A DNA stretch of 64,000 bases from an uncultured Bacteroidales bacterium (GTDB lineage: Bacteria > Bacteroidota > Bacteroidia > Bacteroidales > Bacteroidaceae). This document shows positions 36,908-49,968 of the stretch, one piece after another. The first letter of the stretch is position 1, and the number at the start of each line of letters is the position of its first letter. The notes below the pieces were generated by a model. That model had not been told where the DNA came from and searched no databases. It saw only the letters and a program-made list of their open reading frames with translations. A program made the position numbers and the translations under genes. The stretch spans positions 76,478-140,477 of the forward strand of contig CACYHW010000004.1 of NCBI GenBank assembly GCA_902774335.1. The letters run 5' to 3'.

Positions 36908-38758
36908 TCAGAACTGTTCGAGTCCGCGGACAAATGTGTAATAATAATAGTAGGTATATCTTAGTTGGGAGGGTATGATTCTGCGGGCGTCCTTAAGGGA
37001 CTTAAGGTCCATCTCATTCTTTCTGATGACACCGCTGAATGCTTCATACAGATCCTTGGTGTTTTTATCATAAGGGAGAGCCATAAGAGTGCGGTTTTTC
37101 TCCATATTGCCGAACATATAGGCTGCCTCCTGATAATAGCGGTCAAGTTTAGTGGGGTCTGATGAATCCAAATATAACAGGAACTTGGCCCAGAAAGCTC
37201 TGGAATCCTGTGATTTCAGAGCCCAGAACAGTGCGACCCTGTCATAAAACGGTGTGGCTTGTTCGGGTCTTGCTGCCAGAAAATGGTGTGAGAGAGTATA
37301 TTCACATCCGCGGAGGTCTTCCATGAGCTGGTCGTCATAGCAGACTAGGGGGAATATCTTGTCATATGGCGCTGTCTTGGCAGCCAGCTCGCGGTTCAGG
37401 TTTAATGAACGCTGCTGTTCTGACCATTTCCTGTAAAACAGCGTGTGGTCCATCATGTCCAGATATTTTGTAGTCAGTTTGCTGTCTCCGATTGATATGG
37501 AGGTCATGATCAGATATTTGAGCCTATCATAACTCCATCCGAACTCTCCGTTCTCCTCCAGACACCAGCGGTGACAGAATCCGGGAATGCCGTAGTGGAG
37601 ATAGAGAATCCTGCCTATCTGGATTACCATGGGTATGTCATAGCTGTTTTTCTGTTTCATGTCTCCGTCATCAAATGCGAATGCTGATTGGCCCTCTTGC
37701 CCGGTCTTGATGAGTGCCAGGTCCTTTAGCAGTACCATTACACGTGTGGGCTGGTAATCCTTATTCTTGTCAGCTTTGGCGTTGAGATCCTTAAGAAGGC
37801 CTGCTGTCCTGTTCCAGTCCATCTCATTGACGGACTGGATCATGGAAATCTCAGTCCTGTAGTTGGTGTCCTTGAACCATGAGAGATACAGCAGTATGAT
37901 GCAGACTGTGAGAACAGAGGTTTGTAACAGAACCGGTTTTGCCACCGGACGGTTTACGTACGATCTTATGAAAGGTAGAATTACAGGTACTGCCGTGGCG
38001 GTTATGACAGGCAGGAATGTCCTGAAATGAGTCTCAATATAGAGTGAAGTGGGGAGTCCCAAAGACCAGCTTTGCGGAATGTTATAAGTGGTGAGCCCAT
38101 ACAGAGCCAGCGGGGATATGACCGTAACGGCTATCCCGGTGATGAGCGGCACGAACCTGCTGCTGCGTTTGTTGGAACACAGATGATCTGTGCCTGCGGC
38201 TATTATCGCGGCAAAGGCATAATAACCGGCAATCCAGAATCCTGCAAATCCCCAAATGGCAATGAATGCAATCTGTACCGGTACGGAACTGATCCGGCGG
38301 GAGATGGCGACGGTGGCCAGAATGAACAGATACCCAAGTACCGGTGAAAAGAAGTAACCGGGTACGTTCATTATATAAATGAGGTAGCCTATGGACATGT
38401 TTGCTCCTGCAAGCAGGAATGCCGGAATCCATGCCAATACAGAACGGTTTTGACTTATGCCGTATATCCGTTCAGTAAGGAATGCAGACAGGGCAAGCAG
38501 AAGGACCCAAATGAATGATCCCATCCAAGGCAGATGGAGGAACTGGGTCAGGAAGAGTGCGAGACATTGTAGAATGCCCGACGGCGTATTCATGAAATCC
38601 TTTATCCAGAACCAGTCAAACAGGAAAAGGGAACGAGCCTCAACCTGCAGTAGGAAATCCCTTGAGGTTAATACAAGGATAATCCAGAACAGTGCCGGAA
38701 GAAGGTATTTAAGGTATGCGGCGTAAGAACCGTTGTTACTATTCATAGTTTCTCTCAT
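36908..38758 (-). CDS. Polytopic membrane protein (DUF6057-like), copy B
   Basis: Inner-membrane protein of 616 residues; a second ATG four codons in (38746) is an alternative start. About nine to ten hydrophobic helices fill the first 330 residues (LLPALFWIILVLTSRDFLL, FLTQFLHLPWMGSFIWVLLL, IGYLIYIMNVPGYFF). The last 290 or so residues form a soluble helical, TPR-like domain with CHRWCLEENGEFGWSYDRLKYL, which is conserved in copy A. I take it as the uncharacterised Bacteroidales family I recall as DUF6057. Its start overlaps the upstream lipoprotein stop, and its own lipoprotein partner follows five bases later, so the pair is one unit. Confidence 0.7.
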   Translation of the reverse strand: MRETMNSNNGSYAAYLKYLLPALFWIILVLTSRDFLLQVEARSLFLFDWFWIKDFMNTPSGILQCLALFLTQFLHLPWMGSFIWVLLLALSAFLTERIYGISQNRSVLAWIPAFLLAGANMSIGYLIYIMNVPGYFFSPVLGYLFILATVAISRRISSVPVQIAFIAIWGFAGFWIAGYYAFAAIIAAGTDHLCSNKRSSRFVPLITGIAVTVISPLALYGLTTYNIPQSWSLGLPTSLYIETHFRTFLPVITATAVPVILPFIRSYVNRPVAKPVLLQTSVLTVCIILLYLSWFKDTNYRTEISMIQSVNEMDWNRTAGLLKDLNAKADKNKDYQPTRVMVLLKDLALIKTGQEGQSAFAFDDGDMKQKNSYDIPMVIQIGRILYLHYGIPGFCHRWCLEENGEFGWSYDRLKYLIMTSISIGDSKLTTKYLDMMDHTLFYRKWSEQQRSLNLNRELAAKTAPYDKIFPLVCYDDQLMEDLRGCEYTLSHHFLAARPEQATPFYDRVALFWALKSQDSRAFWAKFLLYLDSSDPTKLDRYYQEAAYMFGNMEKNRTLMALPYDKNTKDLYEAFSGVIRKNEMDLKSLKDARRIIPSQLRYTYYYYYTFVRGLEQF

Positions 38759-40235
38759 TTTTTTGTTGGTATCCTACAGGTATGGCTTGTGTTGATGATA
38801 TGAATGATGCGAATTCTCTTGGTGATATGCGTACCGGCTCCTTCATGAACTCGGGTATGTTGTATGAGTACAGGAATGTACGGTTGAAATCCGGGTCATG
38901 CTGCGGGAGTGCAAATGGTTTGGAGAATGTACCGTCCTTTTCCATGTGGGCGATATACAGACGGGTGTATGCACCGTCCTCGCGGCGGGTGCTGAAAATG
39001 ACCCATTTGCCGTTGGATGACCAGGAGTGGTAACTCTCCACTTCCGGACTGTTGAGCTCTGAAAGCGAGCGTACGGTACTGTTTCTGAGGTCTATCATCC
39101 AGAGGTCCGACTCACGGTGCCATATGTGGAATACTCCGTAGGGTGCCATGGAGAACATGAGCCAACGGCCGTCGGGCGATACTCTGGGCAGCGTGGCGCT
39201 CAAGCCTTCACTCGCACAGTCATAGAGTATTGAAGAGGGGCCCCAGGTGCGTGTATCGGGATCAAACTGTTTGCGGTACAGGCTGTATCTGATCCGGTCA
39301 TAATTGATGAACACCTGATCTTTGCGTTTGCTGTCAAACGGAGCGTCATAATAGGCTGAGACATAATAGAGCATATGTCCGTCGGGTGACCATGCGGGGA
39401 AGCACTCAAACTGTTTGGGGTCATTCTCAATTATGCTGACGGCGTTGTTGCGTATATCGTAAAGTATAAGGTCGCTCTCCTCATCGGTTACCTCAATGCG
39501 GTTGTTCCCGATGGAGTGAATGGACTGGTGTGTCTTGTTGGTTGAATATGCTATGTAGTCATGGGTGGGATGCCATGCCGGATAAACACCTGCCGAAATG
39601 GTGGAATCTGTCTTGAGGTTGACCTTGCGCAACTGTCCGTCAATGGACAGGATTGTGCCGCCCAGATACTGACGCGCGTGGAACTGCATGTTGTCAGTGC
39701 CGTAGTTCCTGTAGTGGTGGCAGTTTATGCACTGGCCGTTGCTCTCATCCTGAACCATCTGATTGGCATAGATGACCTTCTCCTTGAATGAGGTGATGTC
39801 GCGCTGGTTTATGCTCAGTCTCTCATAGCTCTCTACGGAGGGCATGATGATCCTGTACGATATATACGGGTCAATCTCATCCGATGGAGTTATGGTGAAC
39901 TCCCTGTAACCGTACCATGTGTTGTCCCTGCGTACATAGACCTGAACGGTTATGGGACCGTTCTCTTTAAGTCCGTTCCATTTGCCGGCCGGTATGATTA
40001 CCTTGTCTCCGCCAAGAGTAACCTTTTTTGAACCCGATGTCAGCAGGGTGACATATTTGTCTCCCTTCTCCTCAATGCTGAAATTGAGGGGTGCGATATT
40101 TGACGGGACTGTGACGTCTGTGTAATCGGGAAATATCGAAGGGGCGTTTTCTACAGATTGGGTGATGTCAGGTACCTGCGGGGAACAGGCGGCCAGCATC
40201 ATCAACAGATTCAGGAAAAACAGGGGACGTTTCAT
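38739..40235 (-). CDS. Beta-propeller (PD40/TolB-like) lipoprotein with CxxCH motif, copy A
   Basis: Lipoprotein of 498 residues from the ATG at 40235, which gives the signal peptide and lipobox LMMLAAC; the open frame starts 19 codons earlier without a signal. The same layout as copy B: N-terminal beta domain with SIFPDYTDVTVPSNIAP, the QCINCHHY motif at C169-C172-H173, MQFHARQYLGGT, then propeller blades (WHPTHDYIAYSTNKT, FPAWSPDGHMLYYVS, LPRVSPDGRWLMFS, YHSWSSNGKWVIFSTRRE). It lies one base after copy A of the membrane protein. The two copies are diverged over their length but keep these blocks, so the duplication is old and both are probably functional. Confidence 0.75.
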   Translation of the reverse strand: MKRPLFFLNLLMMLAACSPQVPDITQSVENAPSIFPDYTDVTVPSNIAPLNFSIEEKGDKYVTLLTSGSKKVTLGGDKVIIPAGKWNGLKENGPITVQVYVRRDNTWYGYREFTITPSDEIDPYISYRIIMPSVESYERLSINQRDITSFKEKVIYANQMVQDESNGQCINCHHYRNYGTDNMQFHARQYLGGTILSIDGQLRKVNLKTDSTISAGVYPAWHPTHDYIAYSTNKTHQSIHSIGNNRIEVTDEESDLILYDIRNNAVSIIENDPKQFECFPAWSPDGHMLYYVSAYYDAPFDSKRKDQVFINYDRIRYSLYRKQFDPDTRTWGPSSILYDCASEGLSATLPRVSPDGRWLMFSMAPYGVFHIWHRESDLWMIDLRNSTVRSLSELNSPEVESYHSWSSNGKWVIFSTRREDGAYTRLYIAHMEKDGTFSKPFALPQHDPDFNRTFLYSYNIPEFMKEPVRISPREFASFISSTQAIPVGYQQKNERNYE

Positions 40236-40236
40236 A

Positions 40237-42168
40237 TCAATAGGTCTGCAGGTTTCTGATAAAGTAATAGAAATAGAAGAATGTCTTGCCAAACTGTTTG
40301 CAGTAGGGGTACGATGCCTCCTTGAGAGAACGGATGGGATGGCTGTTCACGTAACGGTTGAATGCGTCATAACTGTCACGTACGGTTTTGTCATACTGCA
40401 GTTCCATTACATCCTTTTCCAGGCTGCTGTACAGTAGGGCGGCCTCCTGGACTGCGCGCGGAAGCCTGTCAAACTTGTTGGAGTTTACATAGTACATAAG
40501 GCGCTCCCAGAAACTGTTGATGTCCTGGGTACGCATGGCAAACAGCAGTGCGGCACGGTCATACTCGGGGGTGGCCATGACGGGCTGTGCAGCCAGGAAA
40601 TGATTTATCAGGAACACCTCGGGCTTTACCATGTCATTGGACATCCTGTTTTCAAAACACATATATGGGGCAATACTCCTGTAAGGCTCGGTTATGTTTA
40701 TGAGCGATGTGTTGCCTGTCAGTTCCTTTCTGGACTGCGCCCATTTGCGGTAGAACAGGGTTGAGGAGAGCTTGTCCAGATACTTACCTGCCAGTTCATA
40801 CTCGTGTGTAACGATGGCATATTCGGCCATATATCTGAGAGTGCTGAAACTCCATCCGTACTCAACCATATCCTCCATGCACCAACGGTAACACATGTTC
40901 TCCAGTCCGTAGTTCAGATAGAGCTGTCTGGCAGACTGGAACGCCATAGGTATCTGGGTCCGTGATTTCTGGGCACGACCGCCGTCTTTCATGCTGAATG
41001 CCTGGTCAAGAGCCTTGTCCAACTTAAGCAGTGCCAGGTCGCGATACATGACCATTGTGCGGGTGGGCTCAAAGAAACGGCTTTCAAACCGGTCGGTGAT
41101 ATCCATGATCTCATCGTTGCTGCGGGCTTGTGATATTTTGGAAGTACGTGCGTCATATGCTTTTGCATCAGACCGGGAACGGCTGTCGGCAGCCTTGCTG
41201 AATATGTCTACCGCTTTCTGCCAGTCATAGCTGTCTATTGCCTCTGACATGGCCAGTTCCGTACGGAAGTTGCTGTCACGGAACCAGAATGCTGATACCG
41301 TTATGGTCAGAACCGCAGTGGTGATTATCTGTACGGCAATAGCCGGCGTTTTGGGCTCATTGTTTCCGGATAGAAGTCCGGACAGCAACGGGGCAATCAC
41401 CGCTAATGCCAGCAGTATGTAATATGGGGCGCCTATCTGAGCAGACCAGGCGGTATCGGATATGGATGGCAGACCGATGGTCCATGCATCGGCCAGCCTG
41501 AAAGAAGTGTAGAAGTTATAACAGACAAGCGGGATGAGAAATGCCGTTACCGCCGATACCACGGGCAGGATAACCGTCCGGCTACCGGATTCTGTGCGTT
41601 TTCTGATGGCGGACACTCCGACCGACAAGGTGCCTGCGATGGCGTAAATTCCGGTTAAAGGATAGGCGATGCATGCCCAGAAGACTATGAAGGCGGCCTT
41701 GAGTCCACGTCTGGAGATATTCCTGACCGCCAATACGGGAATAAGGACGGTAAGGTATCCCAGGGTGGGACCGAAAAAGTGGTCGGTAACTCTCATGATG
41801 AAGACTCCGTATCCCAGGGACATGTTACTTATTACAAGTATGGCCGCAGGAATGAAAGAGAAAGCTGAATACCGGCTTGGAATATCAAAGGCTTTGGCGG
41901 TGAGCCGGGCCGATGCAAGAAGCGACAGTATCCAGATGAGTGAGCCTAACCACGGAAGGTGAAGGAACTGTGTGAGAAATGAACCTGCAACGGACAGGAT
42001 GCCTCCGGGAATTTGTAAAGAATCCAGGATGAAACCGCCGTTGAACATGAAAAGGGACAGGTCCTCAACCTTGCGTAGGAAACACTCCTCATGAAAGGCC
42101 AGTACGGCCCATAGTAATGCGGCAAATATGAGACATGCGCCGGTAAGTTCCTTCTTCGGTCTTGACAT
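40237..42168 (-). CDS. Polytopic membrane protein (DUF6057-like), copy A
   Basis: First gene of the duplicated module, 643 residues from the ATG at 42168; the open frame runs 30 codons further but the ATG sits 38 bases after a good -7 element. Ten or so membrane helices are followed by a soluble C-terminal half. Blocks shared with copy B: SFLTQFLHLPWLGSLIWIL, NMSLGYGVFIMRV, CYRWCMEDMVEYGWSFSTLRYM, and LSSTLFYRKWAQS. The helical C-terminal part may form TPR-like repeats. Function unknown. Coupling to a lipoprotein suggests an envelope complex. Confidence 0.7.
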   Translation of the reverse strand: MSRPKKELTGACLIFAALLWAVLAFHEECFLRKVEDLSLFMFNGGFILDSLQIPGGILSVAGSFLTQFLHLPWLGSLIWILSLLASARLTAKAFDIPSRYSAFSFIPAAILVISNMSLGYGVFIMRVTDHFFGPTLGYLTVLIPVLAVRNISRRGLKAAFIVFWACIAYPLTGIYAIAGTLSVGVSAIRKRTESGSRTVILPVVSAVTAFLIPLVCYNFYTSFRLADAWTIGLPSISDTAWSAQIGAPYYILLALAVIAPLLSGLLSGNNEPKTPAIAVQIITTAVLTITVSAFWFRDSNFRTELAMSEAIDSYDWQKAVDIFSKAADSRSRSDAKAYDARTSKISQARSNDEIMDITDRFESRFFEPTRTMVMYRDLALLKLDKALDQAFSMKDGGRAQKSRTQIPMAFQSARQLYLNYGLENMCYRWCMEDMVEYGWSFSTLRYMAEYAIVTHEYELAGKYLDKLSSTLFYRKWAQSRKELTGNTSLINITEPYRSIAPYMCFENRMSNDMVKPEVFLINHFLAAQPVMATPEYDRAALLFAMRTQDINSFWERLMYYVNSNKFDRLPRAVQEAALLYSSLEKDVMELQYDKTVRDSYDAFNRYVNSHPIRSLKEASYPYCKQFGKTFFYFYYFIRNLQTY

Positions 42169-42205
42169 AATATTTCTTGCGTGCGCGTGGGCGCGTATTT
42201 TTTTC

Positions 42206-42213
42206 CAAAGGTA
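42206..42213 (-). promoter_or_regulatory. -7 promoter element for the duplicated membrane/lipoprotein operon
   Basis: Minus-strand TACCTTTG (TAnnTTTG) lies 38 bases before the ATG of the first gene, in the gap that diverges to the beta-galactosidase. Confidence 0.55.
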
Positions 42214-42235
42214 TGAAAAATCACGTTTGGGAAAG

Positions 42236-42266
42236 TTTGAGAAGGCAGAAAAAACCATTACTTTCG
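42236..42266 (+). promoter_or_regulatory. Beta-galactosidase promoter (TTTG, 19-base spacer, TACTTTCG)
   Basis: TTTG at 42236-42239 and TACTTTCG at 42259-42266 (one mismatch to TAnnTTTG) are 19 bases apart, and the ATG lies 34 bases further on. Confidence 0.55.
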
Positions 42267-42300
42267 CGCTAAAACCGTAAAACCATAAATTTTCAACTAA

Positions 42301-46007
<3,707 letters not shown>

Positions 46008-46040
46008 TTTCAAGTCTAAGACTATTTAAAAAACTTGAAA
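46008..46040 (+). repeat. 8-bp inverted repeat after the HD gene
   Basis: TTTCAAGT (46008-46015) and ACTTGAAA (46033-46040) form a perfect inverted repeat with a 17-base A-rich spacer. It could be a weak terminator or a protein-binding site. Confidence 0.35.
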
Positions 46041-46077
46041 ACACCCGCGCGTATGCGGTTATTCAATCTTTTATAGA

Positions 46078-46085
46078 TACTTTTG
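46078..46085 (+). promoter_or_regulatory. -7 promoter element for the LptD-like gene
   Basis: TACTTTTG matches TAnnTTTG and ends 29 bases before the GTG start. Confidence 0.55.
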
Positions 46086-46114
46086 CAGTTTGATAAGACC
46101 GAAGGCCTGTCAAA

Positions 46115-48916
46115 GTGAGGAAGAGACAACACAAAATATGGATTCCGATACTCCTCGGAGTGTTCCTGTCAACCGGTAATGCCGCATCGCAGAGTGCGGC
46201 GGATTCAATTGCCGTTGCAGACAGTGTCCTTCAGGCTCAGCCTTTGACTGCCGACTCCCTTGCCGTGGCCGATCCCATCAAGGCGGCAATGGACTCTGTC
46301 ATGGCCGTTCAGGATTCGGTCCCCCCCAAGAGAAAGAAAGAAGCGCTGGATGCCCCGGTGGTCTATGAGTCAAGCGACTCCATGATCTGGGACAACGGCG
46401 GTTATGCATCGCTGTTCGGTAACGGTAAGGTAAACTACCAGAATGTGGAGCTTACCGCAGCCGTCATCAAGATGCAGATGGACAGCAGCCTGGTGTATGC
46501 CGACGGCGTCAGGGACTCGCTGGGTGAGTTGAGCGGTACCCCCATATTCAAGGATGGCGGCACTCCGTACGAGTCCAACCATATCAGCTACAACTTCAAG
46601 ACCGAGAAGGGTTACATCAACGAGATCATCACCCAGCAGGGCGAAGGCTACATGACCAGTGCCGAGGCCAAGAAGGGTCCGGAGGGCGAGTATTACATTG
46701 CCGACGGTATCTACACTACGTGTGATGATCACGAGGATCCCCATTTCAATATCCGCTTTACCCGTGCCAAGGTGCGCCCCGGCCGCGATGTAATATTCGG
46801 CCCCGCATATCTGGAAGTGATGGGTGTGCCCCTGCCTCTCTTTATCCCCTTCGGTTTCTTCCCGTTCCTGGAGGGTGATTACGCATCGGGCATAATCGTT
46901 CCTACCTACGGCGATGAGATGGAACGCGGTTTCTACCTCAAGGACGGCGGATACTATTTTGCCCTGTCCGACTATTTTGACCTGAAGGTGCTGGGTGAGA
47001 TATTCACCAAGGGCTCGTGGGGTATGTCGGCCGAGAGCAAGTACAAGAAGAGATACAAGTACAACGGTAACTTCTACGTCAGTTCTCTGACTACCAAACT
47101 GGGTGACAAGGGACTGCCGGATTACTCGGTTACCAAGGATTTCAAGGTCAGATGGTCACACCGTCAGGATTCCAAGGCGAATCCCTATCAGAATTTCTCG
47201 GCCAGCGTAAACTTCGCAACCCAGAGTTACGAGCGCTCCAACCTGACCAGCCTGTACAACCCGGCACTTACTACACAGAGTACCAGGACTTCAAGTGTGA
47301 GTTACTCAAGGAGCTTCCCGTCAATAGGACTCTCGCTGTCCAGTTCAATGAACCTGACGCAGAACATGCGTGACTCAACGCTCTCCGTTAACCTGCCTTC
47401 GTTGTCTCTGTCACTGCAGCGTATATATCCGTTCAAGCGCAAGAAGGTGGCCGGCAAGGACAAGTGGTACGAAAAGATATCGTTCACTTATACCGGTTCG
47501 CTCAGCAACAGCATATCGTGCAAGGAGAATGAACTCCTGGATAAGAGCATAGTACGCGACTGGCGTAACGGTATGACGCACTCCATTCCCGTGAGCGCGA
47601 CTTTCCAGGTGCTCAAGAACATAAACGTGACCCCGTCGTTCAACTATACCTCCCGATGGTACTCGTATAAGGTCATGCAACACTGGGATGATACCCAGAA
47701 AGCTGCCGTAAGGGATACCGTTTACGGCTTTAACCGCGTTTACAACTACAATATGAGCGTGAGCGCCAGCACAAAGTTGTACGGTATGTACCTGCCTACC
47801 TCGCTCTGGAAGAAGTTGTTCGGCGAGAAGCTTGTTGCTGCGCGTCACGTATTCACCCCGTCGGTGAGCTACAGTATGTCGCCCGATTTCAGCGCCGCCC
47901 GTTACGGCTACTACGATACGTATGTCTATACCGATGAGAACGGCGAGGTGCGTACGGTGGAATACTCGCCCTACACAGGTTCCATGTACGGTGTGCCCGG
48001 AAAGGGCAAATCGGGAACACTCTCCATGAGCGTGGGCAACAACATCGAGGTCAAGGTGCGTGACGACAGGGATACCCTGCGCGGCGAAAGGAACGTAAGC
48101 ATCATTGACGAGTTGGGCGCCTCCATGTCCTATAACTTTGCCGCCGTACGCAAGCCATGGAGTAACCTCACTACCAGACTCCGCCTTAAGCTGCCCGGAA
48201 ACCACACATTCAGCCTGAACGCCACATGGGCCACATACGCCTATGAGTTCGACAAGAACGGCAAGGTTGTTGTGGGTGACCGCACCGAGTACTCCTACGG
48301 TAGGTTCGGCCGATTCCAGGGCATGAGTCAGAATTTCTCGTACACATTCTCAAACAATACTCTGAACGATTGGCGAAACAGATGGAACAACCTGTTCCAC
48401 CGTAGCAGCGAGGAAGAGGAGGAAGAAGAGGAGGAGTACAACGAGAATCCCAATGCCGACCGCACTATGTCACCCAGAGGACAATCGGCTCCCAATAAGG
48501 GTGGAACGGCTGCTGTGGACGAAGACGGCTATGTCAAGTATTCACTGCCATGGTCTTTCTCGCTATCGTACGGTATCTCCATGCGTGAGAACACCGCAGC
48601 CCAGATTAACGTTAAGCGTATGCGCTACCCGTGGAAGCTTTCACACAGCCTGAACATGTCGGGCAATATGAAACTTACCAACAAGTGGAACATCAATTTC
48701 TCGTCGGGTTGGGACTTTACCTATCACGACTTTACGATGACCACGATGAGTATTACCAGAGACCTGCACTGCTTCAACATGTCATGCAGCGTGGTTCTCA
48801 AGCCTTACACATCATATAACTTTACTGTCAGGGCCAATTCGAGCATGCTTTCGGACCTCCTCAAGATCAAGAAGCGCTCAAGCTACAACAGTTACGTAAA
48901 CTGGTATGACGATTAA
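46115..48916 (+). CDS. LptD-like outer-membrane LPS-assembly protein
   Basis: Outer-membrane beta-barrel of 933 residues in the LptD/OstA family, which inserts lipopolysaccharide into the outer leaflet. A signal peptide is followed by an OstA-like beta-jellyroll (residues about 95-230: GNGKVNYQNVELTAAVIKMQ, YYIADGIYTTCDDHEDPHFNIR), the conserved FGPAYLEVMGVPLPLFIPFGFFP block, and then many amphipathic strands to the end. A very acidic loop (SSEEEEEEEEEYNEN) lies near residue 765. The start is a GTG after a good -7 element. Bacteroidota LptD-like proteins are diverged from E. coli LptD. Confidence 0.85.
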   Translation: MRKRQHKIWIPILLGVFLSTGNAASQSAADSIAVADSVLQAQPLTADSLAVADPIKAAMDSVMAVQDSVPPKRKKEALDAPVVYESSDSMIWDNGGYASLFGNGKVNYQNVELTAAVIKMQMDSSLVYADGVRDSLGELSGTPIFKDGGTPYESNHISYNFKTEKGYINEIITQQGEGYMTSAEAKKGPEGEYYIADGIYTTCDDHEDPHFNIRFTRAKVRPGRDVIFGPAYLEVMGVPLPLFIPFGFFPFLEGDYASGIIVPTYGDEMERGFYLKDGGYYFALSDYFDLKVLGEIFTKGSWGMSAESKYKKRYKYNGNFYVSSLTTKLGDKGLPDYSVTKDFKVRWSHRQDSKANPYQNFSASVNFATQSYERSNLTSLYNPALTTQSTRTSSVSYSRSFPSIGLSLSSSMNLTQNMRDSTLSVNLPSLSLSLQRIYPFKRKKVAGKDKWYEKISFTYTGSLSNSISCKENELLDKSIVRDWRNGMTHSIPVSATFQVLKNINVTPSFNYTSRWYSYKVMQHWDDTQKAAVRDTVYGFNRVYNYNMSVSASTKLYGMYLPTSLWKKLFGEKLVAARHVFTPSVSYSMSPDFSAARYGYYDTYVYTDENGEVRTVEYSPYTGSMYGVPGKGKSGTLSMSVGNNIEVKVRDDRDTLRGERNVSIIDELGASMSYNFAAVRKPWSNLTTRLRLKLPGNHTFSLNATWATYAYEFDKNGKVVVGDRTEYSYGRFGRFQGMSQNFSYTFSNNTLNDWRNRWNNLFHRSSEEEEEEEEEYNENPNADRTMSPRGQSAPNKGGTAAVDEDGYVKYSLPWSFSLSYGISMRENTAAQINVKRMRYPWKLSHSLNMSGNMKLTNKWNINFSSGWDFTYHDFTMTTMSITRDLHCFNMSCSVVLKPYTSYNFTVRANSSMLSDLLKIKKRSSYNSYVNWYDD

Positions 48917-48928
48917 AACAAGTATACT

Positions 48929-49966
48929 ATGAGCTATCTGATTATTCCTGAGAATTACAAGCCGCTCATGTCCATGCAGCAGACAGAGCAGGGTATCAAA
49001 CTGATCAAGGAGTTTTTCCAGCAGAACCTTTCCACCGGATTGCAGCTTAGAAGAGTTACCGCCCCCTTGTTCGTACTTAAAGGCATGGGTATCAACGACG
49101 ACCTGAACGGAGTTGAGAGGGCTGTGACATTCCCCATAAAGGACCTTGGAGACGCCAAGGCCGAAGTCGTTCACTCGCTTGCCAAATGGAAGCGTCTGAC
49201 ACTTGCCGAGTACAACATCAAACCCGGTTACGGAATCTATACCGACATGAATGCCATCCGTGCCGATGAGAGTCTGGGCAACCTGCATTCTCTCTATGTT
49301 GACCAGTGGGACTGGGAACGCACAATCACTGCCGAAGACCGTAACATAGACTTCCTTAAGCGTATTGTTCGCAAGATCTACTCAGCAATGTTACGTACTG
49401 AGTATCTGATAAATGAGACATATCCTCAGCTGGAGCCGTTCCTGGCCCGCGAGGTTTTCTTCATTCACTCCGAAGAACTGCGCCGTCTTTACCCCGACAA
49501 GACCCCCAAGGAGCGTGAGGACGCGATCTGCCGTGAACACGGAGCAGTGTTCATAATGGGAATCGGCGGAAAGCTGGGCGATGGTCAGGAACATGACCTT
49601 CGTGCTCCGGACTACGACGACTGGACCACTCCCAACCAGGACGGTTTCCTGGGACTCAACGGTGACCTTCTGGTATGGAACCCCATCCTGGGTCGTGCCA
49701 TGGAGCTCTCTTCGATGGGTATCCGCGTGGACAAGGAGTCTCTGCTCCGTCAGCTTGACCTTTGCGGCAAGAATGAGCGCAAGGAACTCTACTTCCACAA
49801 GAAACTGCTCTCAGGCGAGCTGCCTCTGTCAATCGGTGGCGGTATCGGCCAGTCACGTCTGTGCATGCTCTTCCTTCAGAAGGCTCACGTGGGTGAGATT
49901 CAGGCCAGCATATGGCCCGATGACATGCGCGCACAGTGCGCCAAAGCAGGAATACAACTTATATAA
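48929..49966 (+). CDS. asnA: Aspartate--ammonia ligase (AsnA-type asparagine synthetase)
   Basis: Ammonia-dependent, ATP-cleaving synthesis of asparagine; a class II aminoacyl-tRNA-synthetase-like fold. 345 residues compared with 330 in E. coli. Family blocks: VTAPLFVLKGMGINDDLNG, VHSLAKWKRLTLAEY, GIYTDMNAIRADE, and SIGGGIGQSRLCMLFLQK, the ATP-site motif 3. It starts 12 bases after the LptD-like gene. Confidence 0.96.
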   Translation: MSYLIIPENYKPLMSMQQTEQGIKLIKEFFQQNLSTGLQLRRVTAPLFVLKGMGINDDLNGVERAVTFPIKDLGDAKAEVVHSLAKWKRLTLAEYNIKPGYGIYTDMNAIRADESLGNLHSLYVDQWDWERTITAEDRNIDFLKRIVRKIYSAMLRTEYLINETYPQLEPFLAREVFFIHSEELRRLYPDKTPKEREDAICREHGAVFIMGIGGKLGDGQEHDLRAPDYDDWTTPNQDGFLGLNGDLLVWNPILGRAMELSSMGIRVDKESLLRQLDLCGKNERKELYFHKKLLSGELPLSIGGGIGQSRLCMLFLQKAHVGEIQASIWPDDMRAQCAKAGIQLI

Positions 49967-49968
49967 TT

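Noticed and set aside
47411-48205. 264-residue minus-strand open frame opposite the LptD-like gene
   Set aside because: Shadow frame; the plus strand encodes a continuous barrel with the family block FGPAYLEVMGVPLP.
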